Shown: piece by piece, positions 24,283 through 32,706 of the stretch | Layout: every line of letters starts with the position of its first letter | Numbering within the stretch: the first letter of the stretch is position 1 | Assembly: GCF_900109225.1 (NCBI RefSeq) | Contig: NZ_FNZK01000007.1 | Location: 62,001 to 126,000, forward strand | Length of the DNA stretch: 64,000 nt | From: Propionispira arboris | Lineage (GTDB): Bacteria > Bacillota > Negativicutes > Selenomonadales > Selenomonadaceae | Reading direction: 5' to 3' | Program-made: the position numbers and the translations under genes | Notes under the pieces: model-generated | Told to the model about the DNA's origin: nothing | Databases searched by the model: none | Seen by the model: only the letters and a program-made list of their open reading frames with translations

Positions 24283-25701
24283 ATGTATGATCCAAAATCA
24301 GGCGAAGCAACAGAATTTATTGACCACGAAGAAATTTTAGAAACTTTAGACTATGCAAAAGCCAATAAAGGCAATCGTGAATTAATTGAGCAAATCATTG
24401 AGAAGGCATCTGCTGGTAAAGGCATCAGTCATCGTGAAGCATCTATTTTATTAGAATGTGACCAGGAAGATCTCAATGAAAAAATGTTTACGCTGGCAAA
24501 AAAATTAAAACAAAAACTATACGGCAATCGCATTGTTATGTTTGCGCCGTTATACCTTTCCAACTACTGTGTAAATGGTTGTGTATATTGTCCATATCAT
24601 CATAAAAATAAAACGATTAGCCGCAAAAAACTGACGCAGGCTGAAATTGAAAAAGAAGTCATTGCTTTGCAGGATATGGGGCATAAACGTCTGGTTATTG
24701 AAACAGGCGAAGACCCTGTCAACAATCCTATGGAATATGTACTCGACAGTATTAAAACAATTTATAATATTAAACACAAAAATGGGGCAATTCGCCGGGT
24801 AAATATCAATATTGCCGCAACAACGGTAGAAAATTATCGCAAATTGAAAGAAGCACAGATTGGTACCTATATCTTATTTCAGGAAACGTATCATAAAGAA
24901 AATTATGAAACACTTCATCCGACTGGTCCGAAACATAATTATGCGTATCATACAGAAGCAATGGATCGGGCGATGGAAGGCGGCATCGACGATGTCGGTA
25001 TTGGCGTACTTTTTGGTCTCAATATGTATCGTTATGACTTTACCGGTCTTTTGATGCATGCGGAACATCTTGAAGCCAGAATGGGCGTTGGCCCACATAC
25101 GATCAGTGTACCGAGGATTCGTCCGGCTGACGATATTGATCCGGCAACATTCACGAATGCAATTGATGACGATGTTTTTGCTAAAATTGTTGCTATTATT
25201 CGAATTGCCGTACCATATACAGGGATGATTGTTTCGACCCGTGAATCACAAAAATCTCGTGAACGTGTCTTAGATTTGGGGATTTCACAAATCAGTGGTG
25301 CATCCAGTACCAGTGTTGGTGGTTATGATCATAAAGAAGCTGAAGATGACAATTCAGCGCAGTTTGACGTCAACGATACACGTACCCTTGATCAGGTCGT
25401 GAACTGGCTGCTCGATCTTGATTATATACCAAGCTTCTGTACGGCTTGTTACCGTGCAGGCCGCACGGGTGACCGTTTCATGAAATTGGTGAAATCAGGT
25501 CAGATTGCGAACTGCTGCCTGCCAAATGCTTTGATGACGCTCAAAGAATATTTGGAAGATTATGCATCAGAAGATACGCAGCGTAAAGGCGAAATCGCCA
25601 TTAAAGCCCAAATTCCCAATATCCCGAATCCAAAAGTGCGTGTAACCGCACAGGAACATTTGCAGGAACTACATGATGGGAAACGTGATTTCAGATTTTA
25701 A
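24283..25701 (+). CDS. hydG: HydG, radical SAM tyrosine lyase for H-cluster assembly
   Basis: 472 residues, full length. CVNGCVYC (CX3CX2C) near residue 92 binds the SAM 4Fe-4S cluster. The C-terminal CTACYRAGRTG plus CC around residues 384-407 hold the second, CO/CN-synthesising cluster. HydG splits tyrosine to p-cresol, CO and cyanide and builds the Fe(CO)2CN synthon of the [FeFe]-hydrogenase H-cluster. HydF is encoded just downstream; HydE and the hydrogenase itself are not in the window. Confidence 0.96.
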   Translation: MYDPKSGEATEFIDHEEILETLDYAKANKGNRELIEQIIEKASAGKGISHREASILLECDQEDLNEKMFTLAKKLKQKLYGNRIVMFAPLYLSNYCVNGCVYCPYHHKNKTISRKKLTQAEIEKEVIALQDMGHKRLVIETGEDPVNNPMEYVLDSIKTIYNIKHKNGAIRRVNINIAATTVENYRKLKEAQIGTYILFQETYHKENYETLHPTGPKHNYAYHTEAMDRAMEGGIDDVGIGVLFGLNMYRYDFTGLLMHAEHLEARMGVGPHTISVPRIRPADDIDPATFTNAIDDDVFAKIVAIIRIAVPYTGMIVSTRESQKSRERVLDLGISQISGASSTSVGGYDHKEAEDDNSAQFDVNDTRTLDQVVNWLLDLDYIPSFCTACYRAGRTGDRFMKLVKSGQIANCCLPNALMTLKEYLEDYASEDTQRKGEIAIKAQIPNIPNPKVRVTAQEHLQELHDGKRDFRF

Positions 25702-25731
25702 ACGCATTTTATATACAAAAGAATAAATGAC

Positions 25732-25808
25732 AAAGGGGTCGTTATAAAACATAACACAGTAAAACAATATAGATTGTTTTTACGGCGTCTGTTTTATAGC
25801 ACCCCTTT
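25732..25808 (+). other. large hairpin between hydG and hydF
   Basis: Outer stem AAAGGGGT / ACCCCTTT (25732, 25801), then TATAAAAC / GTTTTATA, then GTAAAACAAT / ATTGTTTTTAC. No T run. It separates hydG from the hydF ribosome site and may be an RNA-processing or stability element. Confidence 0.65.
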
Positions 25809-25828
25809 ATATATTTGGAGGAAAATCT

Positions 25829-27022
25829 ATGAGCTTAACAGATACACCAAGAGCAAATCGCCTTCATATCGGGCTTTTCGGCAAACGTAATAGTGGCAAG
25901 TCTTCACTCGTCAATGCTCTTACCAATCAAAATATTGCCCTTGTGTCCGAAGTGGCAGGAACGACAACAGATCCTGTTTATAAATCTATGGAAATATATG
26001 GAATTGGTCCATGCGTTTTTATCGATACAGCTGGTTTTGATGATAGTGGAGATCTCGGCACAATGCGTGTCGAAAAAACGAAACTAGCTCGTGAAAAAAC
26101 CGATATTGCACTTGTCTTATTCAGCGATGTTGATCTTGTCGAAGAACTGCAATGGATTGCTCATTTTAAACATGCGAAAACACCAGTCGTGGCGATTATC
26201 AACAAGGCGGATATTCTTGCCGATCGTATTGATGAACTCAAAAAGGTCATTAAGAAAAACAGTGGGCTGGACCCGATTGTTGTCAGTGCAAAAGAAAAAC
26301 AGGGGATAGCAAAAATCCGGGAAGAAATTATTCGTCTCCTGCCGGAAGATTATGAAATTAAAAGCATTACTGGTGATCTTGCCAAAACTGGCGATACGGT
26401 TCTTCTTGTGATGCCGCAGGATATTCAGGCACCAAAAGGCCGCTTGATTTTGCCACAGGTGCAAACCTTACGTGACTTGCTCGATAAAAAATGTCTTGTT
26501 ATGAGTGCAACAACAGATAAACTCGATGAAGCCTTAGCAGCAATGAAAAATCCACCTAATCTCATCATTACCGATTCACAAGTCTTTAAAACAGTGTATG
26601 ATAAAAAGCCGAAAGAAAGTAAATTGACTTCATTTTCGGTGCTTTTTGCTAATTATAAAGGGGATATCAAATTTTTCACGGAAAGTGCAAAATCCATTGC
26701 TTCCTTGACGGAAGATTCTCATGTATTGATTGCCGAAGCCTGCACACATGCACCGCTTAAAGAAGATATTGGCCGCGAAAAATTGCCAAGATTGCTGCGT
26801 GCAAAAATTGGTGAAAAGCTTACGATAACAGTTGTGAGTGGTACCGATTTTCCTGATGATTTATCAGGATATGATCTTGTCATTCAATGCGGAGCTTGCA
26901 TGTTCAATCGCAAATATGTCTTATCCCGTGCGGAAAAGGCTCGCTCCCAAAATGTACCGATGTCCAATTATGGTGTCGTGCTCGCCTATTTGTCCGGTAT
27001 CTTGGATAAAATTGATTTCTAA
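25829..27022 (+). CDS. hydF: HydF, GTPase scaffold for H-cluster maturation
   Basis: 397 residues. GTPase motifs: GKRNSGKSSL (P-loop, residues 14-23), TTTD (G2), DTAG (G3), NKAD (G4) and SAK (G5). The C-terminal cluster-binding region carries the conserved C-x(n)-H/C ligands ACTHAP and CGACMFNRKYV. HydF receives the HydG product and HydE ligand and delivers the 2Fe subcluster to apo-hydrogenase. Normal length. Confidence 0.95.
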   Translation: MSLTDTPRANRLHIGLFGKRNSGKSSLVNALTNQNIALVSEVAGTTTDPVYKSMEIYGIGPCVFIDTAGFDDSGDLGTMRVEKTKLAREKTDIALVLFSDVDLVEELQWIAHFKHAKTPVVAIINKADILADRIDELKKVIKKNSGLDPIVVSAKEKQGIAKIREEIIRLLPEDYEIKSITGDLAKTGDTVLLVMPQDIQAPKGRLILPQVQTLRDLLDKKCLVMSATTDKLDEALAAMKNPPNLIITDSQVFKTVYDKKPKESKLTSFSVLFANYKGDIKFFTESAKSIASLTEDSHVLIAEACTHAPLKEDIGREKLPRLLRAKIGEKLTITVVSGTDFPDDLSGYDLVIQCGACMFNRKYVLSRAEKARSQNVPMSNYGVVLAYLSGILDKIDF

Positions 27023-27035
27023 ATGAAAAAGGTGT

Positions 27036-27070
27036 TGTCGCACGTTGCAAAAACGTGCGGCAGTTTTTTT
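27036..27070 (+). terminator. terminator of the hyd operon
   Basis: TGTCGCACGTT / AACGTGCGGCA, T7 follows. Confidence 0.9.
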
Positions 27071-27225
27071 ACAAAAAAAGAACTCCCAGGCGTTTAATCG
27101 TCTGAGCGTACGTGTAATTGAAAAAAAGAGGAACACCAACGAGATAGTTCCCATTTTTTGGTTTCGTAGCAAGTGAAGTAATGTATCTATCCTTTAAAAA
27201 CAGCAACACTAAAATTATTTTTTCA

Positions 27226-27254
27226 TTGCGCTATATAATAAGTTAACTTATAAT
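27226..27254 (+). promoter_or_regulatory. promoter with MarR-type palindrome
   Basis: TTGCGC (27226-27231), 17-base spacer, TATAAT (27249-27254). The perfect 14-bp palindrome ATAAGTTAACTTAT (27238-27251) overlaps the -10, as expected for a repressor made by the second gene of the operon. Confidence 0.75.
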
Positions 27255-27284
27255 AAGTGTATATAATATATGGAGGTAGATAAA

Positions 27285-27710
27285 ATGTTGGAATTTACAT
27301 TTCAAACTAAAATTAAAGCACCTGCACGGGACATTTGGAATATGTATGCTGATTTTGATAAGCGCCGCCAATGGGAAACAGATTTAGAATATATTAAATT
27401 GGATGGGTTATTTTCAACAGGGACTTTTGGTGTTATGAAATTGGCAGACCAGCCAGAAATGGTATATACACTCACTTCGGTGATTCCATATAGTCAATAT
27501 TGGGATCGCACAGAGATTCCTCACACAGGAATTGCAATATGTTTTGGCCATGAATTTACGCCAGATGACAATGGGACATTATTAAAAGTGAGTGCAAAAT
27601 TGGAGAAATCAACCGGTGAAATTACAGATCAAGATATTTTGTTTTTATCTAATATATTTTCAGACACACCTCAATCTATATTAGCGATAAAAAAACTTGT
27701 GGAGATATAA
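27285..27710 (+). CDS. SRPBCC (START/Bet v1-like) domain protein
   Basis: 141 residues from ATG 27285; GGAGGT lies inside the alternative ATG at 27270. FQTKIKAPARDIWNMYADFDKRRQW is the typical SRPBCC start, with a helix-grip fold expected for the rest. These proteins bind hydrophobic ligands; this one has no assigned reaction. Its stop codon abuts the MarR start, so the pair are translationally coupled; the ligand of the MarR protein may be handled by this protein (inference). Confidence 0.85.
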   Translation: MLEFTFQTKIKAPARDIWNMYADFDKRRQWETDLEYIKLDGLFSTGTFGVMKLADQPEMVYTLTSVIPYSQYWDRTEIPHTGIAICFGHEFTPDDNGTLLKVSAKLEKSTGEITDQDILFLSNIFSDTPQSILAIKKLVEI

Positions 27711-28151
27711 ATGTTTAATTCGAAATATCAAAATGATTCTTCAAAAAGTCCCGGGTTCTTATTTATTAAAGCCTATAGTAAATGGTACAGTGAAATACAA
27801 AAAACTCTTCATACCATTGGATTAACACATTCGCAACTTGTGATTTTGACAGTCATTGCCTATTTTCAAAATCGTGGTGAAGATCCAACACAAAAAATGG
27901 TTGCAGATCATTCTTCGATTGATGTAATGACAACTTCGCAAATATTAAAATTGCTTGAAAAAAAACTATATATTCAAAGGATGCAACATCCTACAGACAC
28001 ACGCGCCAAAATCATACTTTTACTGGATGCTGGTCGAGATAAAGTGAATCAAGGAATCCCTCTAATTGAAAATATTGATGATCTCTATTTTGGAAAATTG
28101 AGCGATGCTTTACCAGCTTTTATGAAATCTTTACGTAAATTAGCCTTATAG
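27711..28151 (+). CDS. MarR-family transcriptional regulator
   Basis: 146 residues. ATG directly follows the preceding stop; its site GGAGATATAA is within the upstream gene. Winged helix visible: PTQKMVADHSSIDVMTTSQILKLLEKKLYI, with the wing QHPTDTRAKIILLL. Probably represses its own operon through the palindrome at 27238. Confidence 0.9.
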   Translation: MFNSKYQNDSSKSPGFLFIKAYSKWYSEIQKTLHTIGLTHSQLVILTVIAYFQNRGEDPTQKMVADHSSIDVMTTSQILKLLEKKLYIQRMQHPTDTRAKIILLLDAGRDKVNQGIPLIENIDDLYFGKLSDALPAFMKSLRKLAL

Positions 28152-28206
28152 TCTATGGAATATAAAGAGAAATGCATTATTAAAAAAACACACATAAGGA
28201 AGAATA

Positions 28207-28247
28207 AACCCCGTCAATCCCTGTAAAACAGGGATTGACGGGGTTTT
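28207..28247. terminator. strong terminator
   Basis: Perfect 17-bp stem AACCCCGTCAATCCCTG / CAGGGATTGACGGGGTT, followed by TTAAA. Confidence 0.85.
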
Positions 28248-28629
28248 AAATGTCGTAGGGCACTGTCTTCTTCAAAAGGCATTTTTCTGTATTCGCCCTG
28301 GATTTGCCAGGTATGCCCGCCACTCCATGCGATCGCTCTTTTTTTACAAGCAAAATTTTTCTAAAACTTGAATATTTACAAGGGGGTAAGAACGACATTG
28401 TTACATCTCTTATATTTATCAATCTTTCAAATCACAAGAGAATCAAACCGGAAATTTGCAAATACGTTTTTTATTTTCTGACAATACAACTATGTGAAAT
28501 ATCTGTTTGAAGCGCTTCTGAATATCTCGTTTCTGATAGATCCTAAACCTCTAAATGAGCACCTTCTGTGGAGCGAAAAAATATAGAAAATTGGTCAATT
28601 GTACGGTTTTTTATAACGTGCGACTTAGG
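28248..28629. other. gap with no supported gene
   Basis: Contains CCTGGATTTGCCAGG (small hairpin, 28296-28310) and a GCGATCGC octamer. An open frame at 28304-28510 has no ribosome site and poor composition, so I leave it out. Confidence 0.4.
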
Positions 28630-29346
28630 TTATGAGCAATAATATTCTTGTAAGGACGGAAGTTCCAAGCAGGCTAGACGCCCGCCAAAGACACAACCAC
28701 AGTCGATATCAATCTTGTCATGGTGAATCGGATCATGCCAGATTAGTGAGTCACTGATACGTTTGGGGGCATTCGGCAGATAAAATGTAGGGGTATGCCC
28801 GAAGATGACCGTTTTGCCGACATAAGCCGGGTGCGCGTAAAAATCACGAAGTCCCCAGATAAAATCTTTGGTTGTATTTTCAGCCAGTTCTTTCGCTGGA
28901 TTGATACCGGCATGAGCAAAAATATAATCATCTATTACAAAATGTGTCGGCATGGCACGAATGTAGAAAAAAAGTTGGGTTAAATTTGTCACCGAAAAAT
29001 CTTTGATTTCGTTCAGCGTTTTTGACCCACCATTGTAGGTGAACCAAATCAAAAGTTCTTCTGGCGGACGTTTTTTCCAGTTCGTATCTGCTAGCATTTT
29101 TTGTAGATTTTCTTCCAGCATTTGTTCATGATTGCCTTTCAGGAAAATAGCACCGTTTTTGTGTAAATTCTGGCAGAGTTCAAAACTTCCAATATTATCT
29201 TCACCGCGGTCTAAAGAATCGCCTGCGATAATCAATAAATCTTGTGAGGGGTCGTATTGAGACTGTTCTAAAACTTTGAGAAAATATTTTTTTTGTCCGT
29301 GGATATCTGAAACTGCCAGAATCCGTCGATATTTTTTTTCGTCCAT
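28630..29346 (-). CDS. metallophosphoesterase (PPP-type Ser/Thr phosphatase fold)
   Basis: 238 residues, ATG after AAAGGAG. All metal-binding motifs are present in order: SDIHG (residue 13), GDSLDRG (42), GNHE (71), HAG (about 168) and FGHTP (about 200). Resembles bacterial PrpA/PrpE or ApaH-like phosphatases; substrates may be phosphoproteins or dinucleoside polyphosphates. Monocistronic. Confidence 0.9.
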   Translation of the reverse strand: MDEKKYRRILAVSDIHGQKKYFLKVLEQSQYDPSQDLLIIAGDSLDRGEDNIGSFELCQNLHKNGAIFLKGNHEQMLEENLQKMLADTNWKKRPPEELLIWFTYNGGSKTLNEIKDFSVTNLTQLFFYIRAMPTHFVIDDYIFAHAGINPAKELAENTTKDFIWGLRDFYAHPAYVGKTVIFGHTPTFYLPNAPKRISDSLIWHDPIHHDKIDIDCGCVFGGRLACLELPSLQEYYCS

Positions 29347-29550
29347 GAATCAGTCACTCCTTTTCTCTATTGTATAGTTCAAAAACCCAGAAAACAATAG
29401 ACGGGCGAATTTTCCTTTTGATTTTAGCAAGAAAATAATTTTTGCGGATTTTTAGAGAAGAAAATCCCCTGATATAGTATAATAGAAAAGAGTTCGTAAT
29501 TTAAATAAGCTGTGATTTTTATTGATCCAGCCAATATGAGGAGAGATGAT

Positions 29551-30414
29551 ATGTTGAAACATTCAAAAATCATGCTGTTGTTTTTGCTGTTTACATTTCT
29601 TATAGCAAATATCCAGGTAGCAAGTGCGGAAACAGAGTGGCAGTGGATTTCATCGGATAGCAAATACAGTAAATACTTTGCACCGGAACGAGTTGTGGTC
29701 ACCGTGCAAAAAAATAATATCGCAACTCAAATTGAAGCCTGGACCAAAACCGGTTATGATTATGCTGGTGCGGCAGAAACAATTGCGAATTATGGAATTC
29801 AAGCTATTATTCCAGATCCGGCAAGACTCAGCTATAGTTTAGCCAGACTTCATATAAATCCACAGGAGCGTACGGTAGAATATGTACAGGAGATTTTTTA
29901 TGATGTGAATGGGAATGTATTATGGTCGAAAGATACCAGTACACCTATCGTGAAAGAGATAAATTCTCGCTCTTTTGATGAAGATTTTTATTGTCTGATT
30001 GTCGATCAGGTATTTAACAAACATGAAACCCAGCAGAGCAAAGCAAGTGACCGCTGGTTAACCTTGTGGAAATCCGAAGCAGCAGACGGTTCTACCGTAT
30101 GCTGGGCTGACACCACCACAATTCGTCTGCGTGGTAATACGGCAACCCTTTGGGTATGGGAAGAACGCAATACGAGCGGCAAAGTGACGGAAATAAAATT
30201 CCGCAAAAAGATCTATAATTTAACGAACGAAACAAGCAAAATCATGACCTATAATTACTGGAATGAAAGCAAGGGCTGGATTGTTGAAACGGACGGAATC
30301 GATGGCAGATTTTATTCTATTGTACCCGACAGTAACGAAGATGCTGGCATCAAGGAACTAAAAAAATACATCGCATCCCATAAAGACTGGGTTTCTCGCT
30401 ACAATGTAGAATAG
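29551..30414 (+). CDS. secreted two-domain protein (surface-adhesin E-like)
   Basis: 287 residues from ATG 29551 (AGGAGAG upstream). Signal peptide ends near residue 26 (IANIQVASA then ETEW). Two similar halves: WQWISSDSKYSKYF...ERVVV and WLTLWKSEAADGSTVCWADTTTIRL...TATLWVWEE, each a beta-rich segment of the kind in the surface-adhesin E / small periplasmic family common in Negativicutes (recollection). Exported; function unknown. Immediately upstream of tRNA-Arg(CCT), which has its own promoter. Confidence 0.75.
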   Translation: MLKHSKIMLLFLLFTFLIANIQVASAETEWQWISSDSKYSKYFAPERVVVTVQKNNIATQIEAWTKTGYDYAGAAETIANYGIQAIIPDPARLSYSLARLHINPQERTVEYVQEIFYDVNGNVLWSKDTSTPIVKEINSRSFDEDFYCLIVDQVFNKHETQQSKASDRWLTLWKSEAADGSTVCWADTTTIRLRGNTATLWVWEERNTSGKVTEIKFRKKIYNLTNETSKIMTYNYWNESKGWIVETDGIDGRFYSIVPDSNEDAGIKELKKYIASHKDWVSRYNVE

Positions 30415-30421
30415 AGAAATT

Positions 30422-30450
30422 TTGACAAAGAATCATTGCTTTGTTATACT
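30422..30450 (+). promoter_or_regulatory. tRNA-Arg(CCT) promoter
   Basis: TTGACA, 17-base spacer, TATACT: a near-perfect sigma-70 type promoter 12 bases before the tRNA. Confidence 0.9.
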
Positions 30451-30462
30451 ATAACTTAGTGT

Positions 30463-30539
30463 GTGGTTGTAGCTCAGACGGATAGAGCGGTTGCCTCCTA
30501 AGCAATAGGTCGAGGGTTCGACTCCCCCCAATCACACCA
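30463..30539 (+). tRNA. tRNA-Arg (anticodon CCT)
   Basis: Acceptor GTGGTTG / CAATCAC, D-arm GCTCAGACGGATAGAGC, anticodon loop CTCCTAA, T-arm GAGGGTTCGACTCCCCC, encoded CCA. 77 nt. Confidence 0.96.
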
Positions 30540-30551
30540 AATGAAATCAAT

Positions 30552-30578
30552 GCCTCCCAGCGATGGGGGGCTTTTTTT
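30552..30578 (+). terminator. terminator after tRNA-Arg(CCT)
   Basis: GCCTCCC / GGGGGGC with T7. Confidence 0.85.
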
Positions 30579-30751
30579 GGTTCTTTGTCAAGTGTTAGTG
30601 GTGTTCATGAGCATTTCAAATGGAAAAGCCAAAACAACTACTGGTTGATTTTTATGTAGAAACTTCAAATAATATTTGTTGGACATTCAATATATTTAAG
30701 CATAGAATTATTTTTGACAATACTGTTAATTAAAATTAAGGATGATGCTTT

Positions 30752-31576
30752 ATGTTGAATAATATAGAATTTGGGAAAAGAATTGCGCTATTGAGAAAAA
30801 ATAAAAATTATACGCAAGAAAAAATGAGTTCTTTTTTAAATGTTACGCCACAAGCAATTTCTAAGTGGGAGAATGGTGATTCATTGCCTGATACAGGGAT
30901 ATTACCATTGTTGGCACAAGTCTTACAAGTATCTATAGATTATTTGTTAGTTGGCGAGATCTTGATAGAAAAGACAAGCCCATATGATAATCAATATCAA
31001 AAAGAAACGTATTATTGGGGGAAGGAACCGTCTTTACTAGCAAAACAAATTATAAAATTAGTTGATGATATACCAAATAGAAGTTTGCTAGACATTGGAA
31101 GCGGCGAAGGTCGTGATGCAGTATATTTTGCAAAGAATGGGTTTCAAGTCGATGCGTTAGAGATATCTGAACCTGGTATAGAAAAAATACAGAAATATAG
31201 TGTAGAAAATGGCTGTAATGTTAATATTTTGCATGAAAATATGATTAACTACGAATTGAAAAAAACATATAATATTATTTATTCAAGTGGAAGTTTACAA
31301 TTTTTACCGCTTGATCAAAGAAAAGATCATTTTGAAAATTATAAGAAAAATACGGCTGTCGGAGGAATTAATGCACATCTAGTTTTTGTAGAAAAGCCTT
31401 TTATCAAGATTGCACCAGACTGGGAGAAAAATGAATTCTTTTATTTATCAGGTGATGTGCCTAAGTTCTATGCAGATTGGCAAATTCTATATTATGATGA
31501 GCAAATTATAGACTGTAATTCAGCTGGATTGGCACATCAACATGCAGTTTGTTGCATAATAGCAAAAAATAGATAG
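30752..31576 (+). CDS. XRE-type regulator fused to a SAM-dependent methyltransferase
   Basis: 274 residues. Residues 5-65 are an HTH_XRE domain (RIALLRKNKNYTQEKMSSFL, TPQAISKWENGDSLPD). From about residue 90 a class I methyltransferase follows, with the SAM motif LLDIGSGEGRDAVYFAKNGF and IIYSSGSLQFL, resembling TehB/tellurite-resistance enzymes. Such fusions may sense and modify a small ligand, or methylate while regulating their own gene (inference). Transcribed alone. Confidence 0.85.
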   Translation: MLNNIEFGKRIALLRKNKNYTQEKMSSFLNVTPQAISKWENGDSLPDTGILPLLAQVLQVSIDYLLVGEILIEKTSPYDNQYQKETYYWGKEPSLLAKQIIKLVDDIPNRSLLDIGSGEGRDAVYFAKNGFQVDALEISEPGIEKIQKYSVENGCNVNILHENMINYELKKTYNIIYSSGSLQFLPLDQRKDHFENYKKNTAVGGINAHLVFVEKPFIKIAPDWEKNEFFYLSGDVPKFYADWQILYYDEQIIDCNSAGLAHQHAVCCIIAKNR

Positions 31577-31731
31577 AATTTGTTTCAAAATATTATCCAT
31601 CACGTTGCCTGCCCTAAATTTTTGACAAGTAAAATGTAAGATAAATACCTGATAGTATTTACTAATAGAATGACATTCCAGAGCAGTCGGTATATAATAT
31701 ATCTAAAACAAAGTATTGAGGTGGATGGATT

Positions 31732-32577
31732 TTGAAAAATACAATTCCCGAAGTCATCTTAAACGATGGTTTAGCATTACCACGTGTTGGTTTTGGCACC
31801 TATACATTAAATGGGGCTGCAGGGGTACAGGCAATACTAAGCGCCATAAATATTGGCTATCGTTTATTGGATTCAGCTTTTAATTATGAAAATGAAGGAG
31901 TAGTTGGTGAAGCTGTGCGACGTTCATTCATTCCACGAGAGCAGCTACTGATTACTTCCAAATTACCAGGAAGACATCATTCATATAATGAAGCCATTAC
32001 AACGATCCAAGAATCTTTATATCGAGCAAATTTAGATTATTATGATCTTTATTTAATTCATTGGCCAAACCCGATTAAAAATTTATATGTAGAAGCGTGG
32101 CAAGCGTTAATCGATGCAAAAAAATGGGGGTTAATCCGATCTATTGGAGTTTGTAACTTTTTGCCAGAGCATATTGAACGATTGATTCAAGAAACTGGCG
32201 TAATACCAAGCATCAATCAGATTGAATTACATCCTTTTTTCTCGCAAAAAGAACAACTTATATATAATCAAAAACACGGAATTATTACTGAATCATGGAG
32301 TCCCTTAGGTCGCAAAAATACTCTACTGATGGAAAATAAGGAACTTTTAAGAATTGCAGAAACACATCACAAATCCATATCACAAATCATTCTTCGGTGG
32401 CACATACAACTCGGATCCATTCCTATACCAAAGTCTTCCTCTCCCAAACGCCAACTTGAAAATTTAGCTCTTTTTGACTTTACCTTAAGCGAACAAGATA
32501 TGATGATGATTTCGACATTAAATCAAGAAAATGGACGTCTTGCTAACCAAAATCCAGCCAGTTACGAAGAGTTTTGA
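31732..32577 (+). CDS. aldo/keto reductase
   Basis: 281 residues, TTG start after GAGGTGGAT. AKR fold with the catalytic tetrad: D and Y in LLDSAFNYENE (Asp near 47, Tyr near 52), Lys in TSKLPGRH and His in YLIHWPNP. IPKSSSPKRQLENL is the NADPH phosphate-binding loop. Close in layout to 2,5-diketo-D-gluconate reductase-like enzymes; reduces aldehydes or ketones with NADPH. Cytoplasmic, monocistronic. Confidence 0.92.
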   Translation: MKNTIPEVILNDGLALPRVGFGTYTLNGAAGVQAILSAINIGYRLLDSAFNYENEGVVGEAVRRSFIPREQLLITSKLPGRHHSYNEAITTIQESLYRANLDYYDLYLIHWPNPIKNLYVEAWQALIDAKKWGLIRSIGVCNFLPEHIERLIQETGVIPSINQIELHPFFSQKEQLIYNQKHGIITESWSPLGRKNTLLMENKELLRIAETHHKSISQIILRWHIQLGSIPIPKSSSPKRQLENLALFDFTLSEQDMMMISTLNQENGRLANQNPASYEEF

Positions 32578-32583
32578 ATGATA

Positions 32584-32621
32584 AAAATCCGCAACCTTTA
32601 ACTATAAAGATTGCGGATTTT
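32584..32621. terminator. terminator after the aldo/keto reductase
   Basis: AAAATCCGCAA / TTGCGGATTTT, then TATCATTT. Confidence 0.8.
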
Positions 32622-32706
32622 ATCATTTATTCCTAATGTGGCACTTACCTGTGCTTAGGGTGCTTCGACGGTGGTTTTTTTAGAGTGAATCAAGAAGCTG
32701 TGACAG

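Noticed and set aside
28304-28510. Open frame of 68 codons after the MarR terminator
   Set aside because: No ribosome site, unusual amino-acid composition and no neighbours that make sense of it.
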